Shown: positions 40,419 to 51,365 of the stretch, one piece after another | Numbering within the stretch: the stretch's first letter is position 1 | Layout: the number at the start of each line of letters is the position of its first letter | From: Peronospora farinosa | Taxonomy: Eukaryota > Oomycota > Peronosporomycetes > Peronosporales > Peronosporaceae | Direction of reading: 5' to 3' | Assembly: GCA_947646735.1 (NCBI GenBank) | Contig: CANTFK010000248.1 | Location: forward strand, 1-64,000 | DNA length: 64,000 nt | Notes under the pieces: model-generated | Told to the model about the DNA's origin: nothing | The model's database searches: none | The model's input: only the letters and a program-made list of their open reading frames with translations | Program-made: the position numbers and the translations under genes

Positions 40419-42429
40419 CTACTCTTTTTTCGACTTCGTTAGCCACGGTTGCTTGGGTGGAGGGGCTGGTTCCGGTTGCAGATGGATATACTTTGACCCT
40501 TTTTTGGCCTGAGAAGTGCTGCTGGTGCTGTGGACCACTGTTGCCCCTGACGTAGACTCTGTAACGTAAGCGGACCGTGTCGGCGTTACTGCTGCATGGG
40601 CTGCCCCTTCCGCCTCCATCTGGTGCTCAAGTCGTTGGCCGCCATAGCTTTAATTTCTGCAAGACTGGAAAAAGGTTTTGCTAAATCTGCGAGATCCTGA
40701 ACGTCCTCTTCGATCACCTCAATGCCTCCGGGACCCCACAGTCGGTCTTCTGTGAATCTACAGCGATCTAGGGGGGTTACCACACTGCAGGCATTGAATG
40801 CTATGACCGACATCGGGGTGTTTGACGATTATAATTGTGCCAAATGAAAGTATTCTGACCACTTCGTTTAAAAATGTGGGACATCCTGCCAGCTTGAAAG
40901 CGACTTTCCAAATTTTGGATGTCCAAGAATTCGAGGCATGAGTATCCAAATTTTCCATATCGAAACTAGTCGAAATCTTTGCCTTCAAAAAAGCTGCAAT
41001 GCGAACGATATCGTTAAATCGGGTAAGGTTGTGTAGCTGCACCGTGTATTCCACCTTCGCCCGGTATCTTTGCCTTAAAGACCCTGCTGTAGAAGCCAAA
41101 CCGATCCCTTCTCTGGCATGTGGGCATTTTGAAGCCGATACACGCCTTCATAATACGGCACTCGCACCTCTTGGTGCTGTTTCGCCGTTTTCCCAGTACA
41201 AAAGTAGTAATGGATTGACTTGGTTACTTGGTCATAGCTAATTGTCTCCGTCTGACTTAGTATGCGATGGAGTGCTTGAAGATTAATCCGAGCGAGTTTC
41301 GCCGTTCAAAAAAATTCTTTCGTAATTAATTTGGAAGTCTGCCTGCTCACCTTGACCTTACGAGATCTATCCAAGTGTAAAGTTGATCCGCCTTCCACTT
41401 GAGCTTAGATGGTGCTATACAAACGTAGCCTTTTATAACTCTCGTGAACATGTTTGAGAAAATCAGGCATGCGTCGACACGCCACCGTGCCTTCTACTAA
41501 TCCGACAACTATTGCCCATTCATCGTCGGTACCCTCCCGTACGTATTGTTGACGTTCTGGAGATGCTGGTGCTGCACACAGCGCTTGCAATCGCTCGATT
41601 TCTGCGCACGAAAACTTCGCGGGATCGAACATGTAGTTCTTAAATGATTGAGGACCTGCGCGCACCGGTGTCCGAAGTGGTGACGACCCTCCACGTTGAA
41701 CTGCTTGAGTCCACTAATTTAAAACTGGGGCGTAAGCCCACTTGTGCCTGCTAGCTACTCGTCGAAAAATCTTCTTAAAATGCCCACTTTGTTGTCAGCA
41801 GCTCATGCGTGATGAACTTAGCCATTCTTTTTCACTCCACAGAACTTCCTTTTCCCTTGACAAAAATTTGTTTAACAGGTCCAATAAGCAAGCTGCCTCT
41901 GCCTCACTCAGGGTAGGAAAGCGTTTCCTCTCGGTAGGCATTGCCTCTGATTTACACAAAATTGGCGTGTAAAAGTATGCAAATAGCTGACGCACTGTCT
42001 TGCGCCATGCGTCGACATGTACTACGTTAGGCGAGTCGGTCATGTCTTCTATCAGTGCTGTGAACATATCTTTTGACGATGCGTGTAGCGGTACTGGCGA
42101 CGGCGCGACTGGTGCTTTGCCGGTGTGTGCTGCCTGAGTTGGGAAAAAAGCTTTACCAGCTCTATCAGTGGTACCATTGGTCCTCCGTGTAGCCGTTGAC
42201 GGCATATTAAATCGGGCGGACCCTCCGATGCCACTGCCGCTTCTTGTTGAGCGTGACTGCTGCTTGGCTCTATTACCAAATGAGGCTTGGAGGTAGCTAT
42301 ACTGCTAGCTTGACCCTTTAACGCTTTGTTTGTAAATGACTTGTCTTTGATATCGAAGCCGCCAGGGTCTAAGGCACTACTCGTGATTGTCGCCATAATT
42401 ACTTGGTGGTTAGGGCTTGCGTTCTCCAT
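40419..42429 (-). pseudogene. Decayed gene, possibly a retroelement ORF1/gag
   Basis: A chain of minus-strand open pieces in changing frames (42429-42052, 42205-41795, 41665-41405, 41099-40758, 40813-40586, 40619-40419). Their composition is consistent with one protein of about 600 residues. One piece has VRILSFGTIIIVKHPDVGHS, then CLQCGNPPRSLDRC, a Cys-rich end resembling a nucleic-acid-binding knuckle. It ends Lys-rich. I infer a dead gag/ORF1-like gene because of the transposon neighbourhood; a decayed ordinary gene is equally possible. Confidence 0.4.
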
Positions 42430-43888
42430 GATGTCAACGGAGCTCTGCCCGTTACCATGGCCATTCCCTGTCGATGTGGCCGAGCTGGCCGTGTCTATTC
42501 CTCCCCCAGAGCAGGCAGATGAGGAGGCACCATCGCTCTCGCTGTTGGTGGCGTTTGAGCCAGTAAAGACTCGTTACTTTTATACACCACCGTGATCAGA
42601 TGTGATCACTGCGCCGCAGATTGGGGAGTGGATCACATTTGTGTATCGCACTCAAGTGACAGGTCAAAAATTAATCATGGATACTTTTAGACCTTACATT
42701 AAGTATATAACTTAATGTTTACGTGTAACTAAATACTTTGTTAAATTTATTGTGCTGGGTAGAGTTTTTGCGTGATAGAAGTGAGTGTTGGAGGCAGTAG
42801 GTGACTTGACCTACTGTCAAGTTCAGCTAATTGGAGCAAACATTGTTTTGGTACAGTACACAGCCGTTTGGCGTAGACATCATATTAATTCCAGTTTTGG
42901 AGCTTGTTTCTGGTGCTAATCTGCGAAGGGATCTTTTGTCGAAAACTTGATGATATTTTTCTGACTTTAGAAATTGCGATTAAAACGAGATAAAATTTAG
43001 GGAGCCTAGATGCGCTTTAATTAGACCTAATTAAATCTCAGAAAAACTCAGAAACCGTTTATAATCTTGGTCTAAGTACCTTACACTAGATTAATTACAA
43101 TTATAAGAATTTTTATATGCCATTGCTTGTATCTGGATATGGCATCATTCAATCATCTTCCCAAGTTGGGTCGGCTTAGGCAACCTTGCGCTGCGTGCTT
43201 GACTCACTACCCTGTTAACAACTAGTGTAGATTTAGACTGATCACTTTTAGAAGCAACTTGCTATGATCCTGAGCTTACAGATCCTGGCAACTGTTAGCC
43301 TTATCAGTTACTCAGATCATGTCCTATCGTGCAGCTTTTAGATTAAATTATCAACCCATTTGTAATGTTCAAGGCTGTTCGAGAGAAAGGGACGAATGTC
43401 TTGAATATAAATGGATCCAAAAGTCTTAATAGATGGAGAGTACCAGTAATCTGACGATCCCATTTGTGAGCTCTCAAATAATACGTTGCATGATGGGCTG
43501 GTTTAGGCTGCTCAAAAGCAGAAAGAGCTTATCTGTTGCTTTTATTTTTGTCTTACTTAATGATAAAAGCACCTGTCGTTTCATTTTTTGTAAGCAAATT
43601 ATGACCTTCTTATTGTATAGTCCAGAAAAATAGCGCGGACACGGACTTGCTCTTGCGCCGTCTTATTGACAAATTAGCAAAGTTAGCCCTATTCCTTCCC
43701 ACAATATTTGCTTAATAAGCTGTCATTTACGTCATAATCCACAATTTAACGCGCTCTCCGACCCGTCCGTGTCGCCTCCACGTTGGCGCTGAATCGAGAC
43801 GGCATTTCATCATTGCCGAGTACAATAGCGGACAAGACGAAAGTTCCGCTGTACGCGTGCTCCATCACTGCCAACTGTATATGACAAC
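42430..43888. other. AT-rich intergenic region upstream of the lipid kinase
   Basis: About 1.45 kb with no believable gene. Contains a short palindromic stretch (gtgatcagatgtgatcac at about 42,592). The last few hundred bases should hold the kinase promoter; I cannot define its elements. Confidence 0.5.
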
Positions 43889-46800
43889 ATGATTGAGGAG
43901 ATGGAAGAGCCACCACGGACACCCATGAGCTCTTCGGAAGACGGCGAAGGATTGCAAAATAACGACAATACTGCGACAAATAACGATCTCTCGTTCTCAA
44001 CAGCCAGTGGATCTGCTCCACATTCTTCTCGATCGGCCGACGCCGGCCATCGTAGCTTCACGCGACCTAGCGGTCCACCCCTGTCGGAGGGCGCTGACTT
44101 GTCCTCATTTGACATGCTGGGGTCGTTGGGCGTCGAGCGAGATGGACTGGGCATTAAAGGGTGTCTGTGTATGCGCGACGAGGGCGTAACGTACCACCGC
44201 ATGAAGCGCTTCTACTGTCGTTGCGTTGGTGTTAATTTCTTGCGATTTGCATTACGCGATGCAGCGCCCTCAATGATCGCGGCGTTGTTTAGTGCCGAGG
44301 TGCAGAAGGTGGAGGCGTGGGACGGTAAGGGCCTCTGGCATACATATCGTCACTCGTTCAAGCTGTCGTTCACGTCGGGTGATGTGTTCAATGTGGATGC
44401 TGATTCGGAGGAGGACAAGCGACAGTGGATCGAGTACATCCAGATGGCGCTGAAAGGAACGACGGTTGCAGTGAAAAAATGGACTGCACATGTATCTTCG
44501 TGTCCTGACATCATGACACTCACCCCTGGAGGTCTCACATTTGCTGAGAAGAAACGCAATCCTCCTCGGTTTAAAAATGACATGAAGTGCTGCCACCCCG
44601 GCTGCCATGTACGATTGGACAGTACTAGCAAGAGACAGCACCACTGTCGAAATTGTGGTGGATCCGTATGCTCGGATCATAGCTCCCGGTTTGCGATGCT
44701 TCGACATTTCAACACGAATTACGCTGTACGACTGTGCGTGGGGTGTTACCGCGTACAGAGCTTCGTGTTATGGCTCAACATGTTGCTACAACGTCTAAAT
44801 ATCGCACAAATCGAGGAAAATGGCGTAAACAAACCTGATTTGTCCAAGGCCGACGAAGATGAGGTGGAAGCATTAATTGCGATATTTGAAGACGGCGCTT
44901 TTGGTGTTTCCGATGTGATCCAGATGCTTCATTTGCATCGTCACGGGTGTGACGAAGCGTATGCATATGCGGTAAACAAGCTGCTGGAGCTTACAGCGTC
45001 GAACCTGGCAGATTTCGAATTTTTTCTCCCACAAATATTTCACCTGTGGCTAACAGTGGACTGGACAACTAACAACATTAAAGCAGCGCTGTTGTTTCGA
45101 GTATTGTGTTATGCAACTCAATTGCACATCCGTTTTGCGATGGCCATCTACTGGTTAACTCGCGCAGCAATCGACGATAGCTGCGGCTGGGGTTTCGGTC
45201 AGTCCGAGCTGTATGTGCCTGATTTTCTGCACCGAAAAATGAGCATGTGTAAGTTATTAATGATTAATGTGGAGATGCAGGTATCGAATGGTGACTGGTC
45301 TTTTGAGGCAGACAAGGATCTACCAGCTTCGCCTGAGCAAACTGTCATCATTAAGTGCCTATTCAGTCGCCTGCTAATCCTTGTTCACTCAGATGCAAAG
45401 ACCACAATCCCTTTGGGTGCAATTTGCGATGCCATAGGTAGCTGTTCAATTCCTCGGGACTTTCTACTCCCCAGCAGTACACTTCCAGAAGACCCTTGTT
45501 GGGGCGATGGGGAGGAGCGTCGGGTGTTCACAACCCAAATCCATTTTATCGAGGAGCTATGTGCGATGGCAGAAAGGCTGAGATTTCGTCCCCCAAATGA
45601 GCGAAAGAAGGCTTTAAAGCTGGAGCTTCAAAAGCTTGAGCCGCTGGAGGGTGCGTTCTGTCCACTAGGTTCGTGTGACAATCCGCTGCAGCGGCTGCTT
45701 ACGATTGCAAAAGATGAAGGCACAGTGTTTACGACAAAGGCTCGTGCACCGACATTAATTTTCTTCGAAGTTGCAAGACTGCAACCAGCTTGTGAAAAGA
45801 GTGCATGGTTGGACGGTGGTCGATCTGTCACCTTTAGCGCTCAAAACGAACAGACCTGTGACACCGAAGAGAATATTGACGTCGGTGGTACTAAAGATCT
45901 GGCTCCTGCTTTAGAAGCTAAAGTTGCTAAAAATGCTATTGAAATGGCTACAAGCAGTGATATTGCACGAGTGATTGCGATGGACACCTTTATTGGTAAT
46001 GATGAGCAAGAAAATGACGACGGTAATAGTCTGGGTGACGATGAGTCGTCGGGCAGCGATGATAAAAATAGCAAAAAGGATGAGCAAAAAGACCGTGTTT
46101 CGTCGGATCCTTTGCCGTCATTGGCCGCCCTAGCTCGCGCTGTTGGCGGCAAGAAGAAGCGTAATCGCCGTGACCGGTCAGGCTCGTTGAAAAACTCTAC
46201 GACGAAATCTTTGGATTCTATTATCGCTTCCTGCGCTGACACAATCAAGATTCGACGAAAGCGCTCAAACAGTGAAGGTTCTGCGTTCGGCAGGTTTGAA
46301 AAATTGCGAAACAACAAGCTGGGTTCTAAGCTGAGTGAGGTAGAAAATTTTACAGATGATCAATTGATCTCCATGGCTCAGAATATGGAGATCAGTATGT
46401 TGAAGTGCAATTCATCTAGTCATGGTACTTTTACAGGTAAAGAAGTCGTGGAATGGATGACTAAGAACGAAATTGTGTCGGACACAGCACATGCACTCTG
46501 GCTAGGAAGTGAGCTACTCCGCTGTGGCGCGTTGGAGAAAACGGCGCTTTCATCAAGCTCAAGCAGTGGTTTTGCCGCTAGTGACGAGACGTCTTATCAA
46601 CTGAAAAGCGAATCGAGCACACTTTTTCAATCTCCTGAGCGCCGCCACACACTGCAGTTTGACGCTCCTCCGATTTCGAAGTGGTCGACTGAAGAACGAG
46701 CCTCAGAATATACTGACCAAGAGCGGCTGATGACTCGCACGTCCTCGCGAATTATGTTAAAATCTCCAGAAATGAAGGTGGACATTGCGGACATGGCTGA

Positions 46801-48097
46801 TGCATTCGATGCAAACTTGATCGGCTCACCTCCTGAAGGCGCGCCAAACTCCACCATCATAGCCTCAAGGCCAGTCAAGGAATGCCCGACGAGCTCTACT
46901 GACGATAGACGGTCTATTGCGCTGAACGTCGATGGTGACTCGCTTGTTTATAAATTTGATCCTGAAGTAGCCATGAGAGCAATGAACTCATTGGAGCAAA
47001 CGATGCAGCAATACGTGTTACCGCAAGATGTTGGAAATACTGCCCAACTAAGCGAAGACCTCCACGTGCTACGGGAGCAGCTAAATATTGTGTATGATTA
47101 TGTTATTGACAAACGGAAACGCTTTCACGTTGCGGTCGAGTCAGCATTTGGGGAAAGTTTTGAACAAAAGAAGGAACGCCTACGCGAACAATCCCACGTT
47201 GCGGTATCGGAATCGAAAGATTGGGACTGCGTCGCGTTTATTGTCAAATCTAACGATGACTTGCGGCAAGAGGTTCTATGCTTGCAGATTATTCGTCAGC
47301 TGCAAGATATCTTCCAGGGTGCGGATTTGCCTCTTCGCCTGTTGCCGTACGAGATTATTGCGACTTCAGCGTCAACTGGCATGATTGAGTATGTCAAGAA
47401 TGCAGTGTCTCTCGACGCTTTGAAAAAGAGGGGCAACTACACAACCCTGGCAGACCACTTCTTGAGAACGTATGGCCAGGTGGATTCTGCGGGGTACAAG
47501 ACAGCAATGACGAACTTTGTGCGGAGCATGGCTGCTTATTCGTTGGCGTGCTACTTTTTGCAAATTAAAGACCGTCACAATGGCAATATCATGATCGATA
47601 GCGATGGTCACGTAATCCATATCGACTTCGGTTTTATACTTGGTATCGCCCCTGGAGGGCGGTTCAGTTTGGAGACGGCCCCATTTAAGCTGACAGGCGA
47701 AATGGTTGACGCAATGGGCGGCACTCAATCGGACTACTTTAAGGCCTACGTCATCTTTCTTATACAAGGATTCTTGGCTCTTCAGGTACGTATGTGTATG
47801 TTTGTAGTTGTATTGGGGCTTAATGCTGATCATCCGATCTTGTGTTCTTTTGTGCAGCAACAGGCAGATAGTATTTTGATGATGATCGCGATCATGGCGC
47901 AGGAGTCGTCATGCCCGTGCTTTTTGTCTCAAAATCCGCGGGACATCTTAAGCACCACCAAGCAACTTTTCCGCCTAGACTACAACCAAAGCCAAGTCAT
48001 TAGACATGTGATCAGTCTCGTCAGGCGCAGCCACAACAGCTATCGTACTCGCCAGTACGACGTTTTCCAGCGAATGACAAATGGCATCTTACCTTAA
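43889..48097 (+). CDS. PH-FYVE-DEP phosphatidylinositol 4-kinase
   Basis: ATG at 43889. In order: a Ser-rich N-terminus; a PH domain (about 88-188, ending DKRQWIEYIQMAL); a FYVE-type zinc finger (about 234-286, RQHHCRNCGG with CxxC pairs); a PIK helical region (about 330-430); a long acidic/basic disordered stretch; a DEP-like domain (about 815-885); and a PI4K-type kinase domain from about 1110, with KDRHNGN and HIDFGFILG. It should phosphorylate phosphatidylinositol at position 4 on endosomal or Golgi membranes, with PH and FYVE as lipid sensors. A 72-nt GT-AG intron at 47786-47857 lies in frame; removing it joins FLALQ to QQADSIL as in the family and gives about 1,378 residues. Closest to type III beta PI4K by the kinase sequence. 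Confidence 0.9.
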   Translation: MIEEMEEPPRTPMSSSEDGEGLQNNDNTATNNDLSFSTASGSAPHSSRSADAGHRSFTRPSGPPLSEGADLSSFDMLGSLGVERDGLGIKGCLCMRDEGVTYHRMKRFYCRCVGVNFLRFALRDAAPSMIAALFSAEVQKVEAWDGKGLWHTYRHSFKLSFTSGDVFNVDADSEEDKRQWIEYIQMALKGTTVAVKKWTAHVSSCPDIMTLTPGGLTFAEKKRNPPRFKNDMKCCHPGCHVRLDSTSKRQHHCRNCGGSVCSDHSSRFAMLRHFNTNYAVRLCVGCYRVQSFVLWLNMLLQRLNIAQIEENGVNKPDLSKADEDEVEALIAIFEDGAFGVSDVIQMLHLHRHGCDEAYAYAVNKLLELTASNLADFEFFLPQIFHLWLTVDWTTNNIKAALLFRVLCYATQLHIRFAMAIYWLTRAAIDDSCGWGFGQSELYVPDFLHRKMSMCKLLMINVEMQVSNGDWSFEADKDLPASPEQTVIIKCLFSRLLILVHSDAKTTIPLGAICDAIGSCSIPRDFLLPSSTLPEDPCWGDGEERRVFTTQIHFIEELCAMAERLRFRPPNERKKALKLELQKLEPLEGAFCPLGSCDNPLQRLLTIAKDEGTVFTTKARAPTLIFFEVARLQPACEKSAWLDGGRSVTFSAQNEQTCDTEENIDVGGTKDLAPALEAKVAKNAIEMATSSDIARVIAMDTFIGNDEQENDDGNSLGDDESSGSDDKNSKKDEQKDRVSSDPLPSLAALARAVGGKKKRNRRDRSGSLKNSTTKSLDSIIASCADTIKIRRKRSNSEGSAFGRFEKLRNNKLGSKLSEVENFTDDQLISMAQNMEISMLKCNSSSHGTFTGKEVVEWMTKNEIVSDTAHALWLGSELLRCGALEKTALSSSSSSGFAASDETSYQLKSESSTLFQSPERRHTLQFDAPPISKWSTEERASEYTDQERLMTRTSSRIMLKSPEMKVDIADMADAFDANLIGSPPEGAPNSTIIASRPVKECPTSSTDDRRSIALNVDGDSLVYKFDPEVAMRAMNSLEQTMQQYVLPQDVGNTAQLSEDLHVLREQLNIVYDYVIDKRKRFHVAVESAFGESFEQKKERLREQSHVAVSESKDWDCVAFIVKSNDDLRQEVLCLQIIRQLQDIFQGADLPLRLLPYEIIATSASTGMIEYVKNAVSLDALKKRGNYTTLADHFLRTYGQVDSAGYKTAMTNFVRSMAAYSLACYFLQIKDRHNGNIMIDSDGHVIHIDFGFILGIAPGGRFSLETAPFKLTGEMVDAMGGTQSDYFKAYVIFLIQGFLALQVRMCMFVVVLGLNADHPILCSFVQQQADSILMMIAIMAQESSCPCFLSQNPRDILSTTKQLFRLDYNQSQVIRHVISLVRRSHNSYRTRQYDVFQRMTNGILP
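47786..47857 (+). other. In-frame intron of the PI4K gene
   Basis: Starts GTACGTATG and ends TTTTGTGCAG; 72 nt, a multiple of three with no stop, so the open frame hides it. The 24 extra residues would interrupt the C-terminal helices of the kinase. Confidence 0.8.
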
Positions 48098-48216
48098 CAG
48101 ACAGCCTTGCATACATGTGACGTAAACGAGATTGAGACGAGAAGATGCGAAGAAATACACGAATAAATGGACAAGTGGATCACAGCTGTGACGGATATTT
48201 ATGCCTTATTCCTGCT

Positions 48217-50625
48217 TCACTTACGAGGACGGCTGTTCGGACGGTCAGTAGCATTGCTGGTCTCACCTTTGACCTTCACCTTTTTAGGAGATGAAAATGG
48301 GTTCTTCGATGATGTTTTTTTTTCAGCTTCGCCACCGGCATGCTACCGAGTGAAAAGCGATTCCGGGAAAGCGGCGACAACAGCACGCTGTTCAACTCTT
48401 GTGCTGTGGATGCAATCAGATAAAGACACCCAGTGAATTTAATTGCAATGTTTTTTGTTGTGTCAGGGGTACATGCAACGTACATTTTTGAGTAAGTTGC
48501 GACGAAGGCATGTCCTCCTCCATGCTGTGGGAGGTTTGTACGGTGGAGTTACTCTGCTTCGACTTCTTCCCCTTCTTAAGAACCACGGGCACAACTTCTT
48601 CCTCATCATTATCTACAAGACGAGAGTTCCGTGTAAGAAAAAATCATCATCTATTGCAGTCACAATCATAGCAACGGATCCTAACCGTTCTTGGTCAAGT
48701 CAGCCAAAAGGCTCTGCGAATAATCCAGCTCCTCCTCTTCCGACGAAGAGGACGAACTATCCTCCACTGGGGTAGCATTCTTTCGAGAATGCTTCGCTAC
48801 TTTAACAAAAACAAAGGGATGCTCGGAGTCGGAAGAAGATTCGCTAGCCGTGCTCTCTGCAGACTTCGACGTTTGCACTGACTTTTTATCGGGTGTAAAG
48901 GTCGTGGATAGCTTAGCATCTGAAGCCTTTTTCTCATCAGCAATTTGTTTCGTCATGTCCGCTATAATCTTCTCAAAACCAGATTTTTGTTCGTTGATCA
49001 CTTTTGGCTTTTCGTTCAGCATCACCATAGTAGCTTTTTTAGTAGCAGGAGTCTCGACCACATCTATCTTCTCACCAGAAGCTTGTTCGTCTTCCTGCGT
49101 TGCTGACGAGCTAGAAGACTGAGAGCTCGAGCTAGCGCTTGTGTCAGGGATAGATGTCGTAGGCTTTGCTGCCCGCTTTACTTTGTCAGCAACCTTCTTC
49201 ACCTTTGGTATTGCTTCTGTCTTTGCGCGCTTCACCACTGGCTCCTCAATATCATCAGATTTGATGTCAGTATTCTTCTTTAACTTCGACTTGACAGGTG
49301 TCGACTCACTAGCAGTCGACGATTCGACGTCGGTCTTCAGTTCTGACTTCGTTGCTTTCTTTCTTGACGTTTTCGGAATCTTGTTTTGGACAGCTGTCTT
49401 CTTTGCTGACATTTCGACCATGCTCGCGGCTATCTCGTCTTCAACCGGCTTCGAAACGTTGTCATCTGACTTTTCCACCGTTTTCTTCTTCTTCTTTGGC
49501 AGAGGTTCTAGAGAATCCGGCGCGGTTTTTACTTGAGCTCCTAAGACGTCTTCTTCGTTGGACTTGCGCTTCCGCTCGCTTTTCAGCGGCACCTTTGGCG
49601 CGCCGCTTCCAGTATCTTGAAGAGAATTGACTACTAGAGCAGCACCTGATTGAGATGCATCATGCTTTGCCGCGCGCATCTTCTTCAAAAGGGCGTTCTC
49701 GCTTCTTTTCGGGGCAGCCTTTTTCACAACTTTCTTCGAGATGTTTTCTTCCGTCCCAGCAACAGGAGTCTTCGAGTCGCTCTTGTTCTCGTTCTTTGCT
49801 GTCGTCTTTGCGTCGTGTTTCGCCATCTTGGCAACCTTCCTCGACTTCTCCTTCAGATCAATCTTCTTCTCATCCGTATCTGCCGCGCCAACCTTCTTCG
49901 CGTCGTTGCCTTTATTCTTGCTGTCTTGTATTTTCTCTGTAGCATCCTGCGTAGCGTCGCGAGCAGTCTCCTGCTTCGTGTCCTGTAACTTCTTTTCGAT
50001 AGACGTCTTCTTTGACACCTCTTGCTCCTTCTCCTTCTTATCGTCTTGCACCTCCTTTTCTGCAGAATTGTCGCTTTCAACACTAGTTTTTGCTTGCACA
50101 CTAAGAGCTGCGGCTGTAATCTTTTTGAGCACCTGTTGCTTTCGAGGAGATTCAATTGTAGCCTTCTTCGGCGCTTCACTTGTAACCTTCTTCGGCGCCT
50201 GCTGCTTTTTATTGCTTTCAGGAGTAGGTTTTTCCAGCACTTTAGGAGTTAAATTGAATCTTCTCGGGTACCTGTTGCTTCCGGGCATTCTTGTTGAGGA
50301 CGATGTAGATTTGCTCCATGTTCTGAAACACGTTACCAACCTGCACGTTCTTTGCTAGGTCCACAAAACTATGAGGTGCCTGCTGAAGTGCCGTGGCGTA
50401 TGAGCGACGATCGACAACCAGCTCAGGTGACACGCACTTTTGTATGCGCAGGTTGCGGCTGAGTGCCGGTACGAAAGGAAACACTCGCGAGTATTCGTCC
50501 ACGATAAAATCCTCCAGTTCTGCGATTGTGCGTAGACGTGGCGTCTGTATCATCATCACACGTTCATCCTCTGGCAACATGGCCAATAGGACCATCTCGG
50601 TTTCCATAATTGTCAACGTTGTCAT
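48217..50625 (-). CDS. Lys/Ser/Glu-rich probable nuclear protein
   Basis: Four exons inferred from frame and splice signals: 50625-50272, 50201-48686, 48612-48473 and 48342-48217, giving about 711 residues. The intron at 50271-50202 (GTACCC...AAGCAG, 70 nt) is needed to join the N-terminal frame to the main one. The intron at 48685-48613 bypasses a TAG at 48681. The folded N-terminal ~118 residues are followed by ~500 residues of KK, SSS and EE-rich repeats typical of nucleolar or chromatin proteins, then an acidic Ser patch (DSSSSSSEEEELD). I do not recognise a specific family. The last exon is the least certain: an alternative acceptor at about 48,394 would end the protein at 48,276. Confidence 0.72.
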
Positions 50626-50659
50626 CGCGGCTGGATGCTTTTTAGAATTATCATGAATG

Positions 50660-51365
50660 GCTAGGAAACACTCGTACTTAAACGGATATAGAGCTCATAA
50701 AAGGATCGGTCTGTTTATGAACAGCTCACCCTTTGACGAGATCTCAATATGTTTAAACTTGGTGTTATAATACTACGATTGAGGAGAAAATGAAGAGCCT
50801 GAATGTATTTTATAACTGATGTGATAGCGATTTCTAAGCGCATTTTCATTGTTTTACAATAGATAAGTGGTTTTATTGCACTTCAAGAGTTAATGCAATG
50901 CATAGTCGAGAAAGGTAGTACATGTTACTTCACGCTTTGGAGGAACTCGTCTGTAGTGCCTACTTCAAGTACGTAGTCATTTAGTACGGAATGTTTACGG
51001 GACTATTAAGCTCATATTTGAGAATGATAACTTAATTTGTTTGACAAATTTTTTAAAAGTTCTTGCAACGGTGCAGTGAATGCATGTTTAAGCTACTTGT
51101 TCATTGCTATTTTAGGTGTATAAATAGTTTTTGTAAATTTCTCATTATTTTCCCCAAAAGTTTACTTTTGCTTTGGGTAATGGCTTTTAGCCTAAATTTT
51201 AGAAAGAAGCCTCCTCTTCAAATTTAGTACTGGCATTATTCATCTATTTTACGGGCGCGTACTAAACATAGACTTGGCTATTGTATACGTATAAACTACA
51301 AGAGGAACCCGAGACGGATTACGGCAGTCAGAGCTCAATCTGCCCATACAAGGAATCAGAAGACC
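50660..51365. other. AT-rich intergenic region between divergent genes
   Basis: About 700 bp separating the starts of the Lys-rich gene (-) and the PH-PX gene (+). No gene or RNA seen. Presumably holds both promoters. Confidence 0.55.

Noticed and set aside
45841..46317. 158-codon minus frame inside the PI4K gene
   Set aside because: Antisense to the acidic/Ser-rich linker of the kinase; low-complexity coding often opens the other strand.
48167..48436. 89-codon plus frame after the PI4K gene
   Set aside because: No domain, and it overlaps the probable last exon of the minus-strand Lys-rich gene.
49741..50358. 205-codon plus frame across the Lys-rich gene
   Set aside because: Phe/Ser-rich because it is the complement of Lys/Glu codons; no domain.
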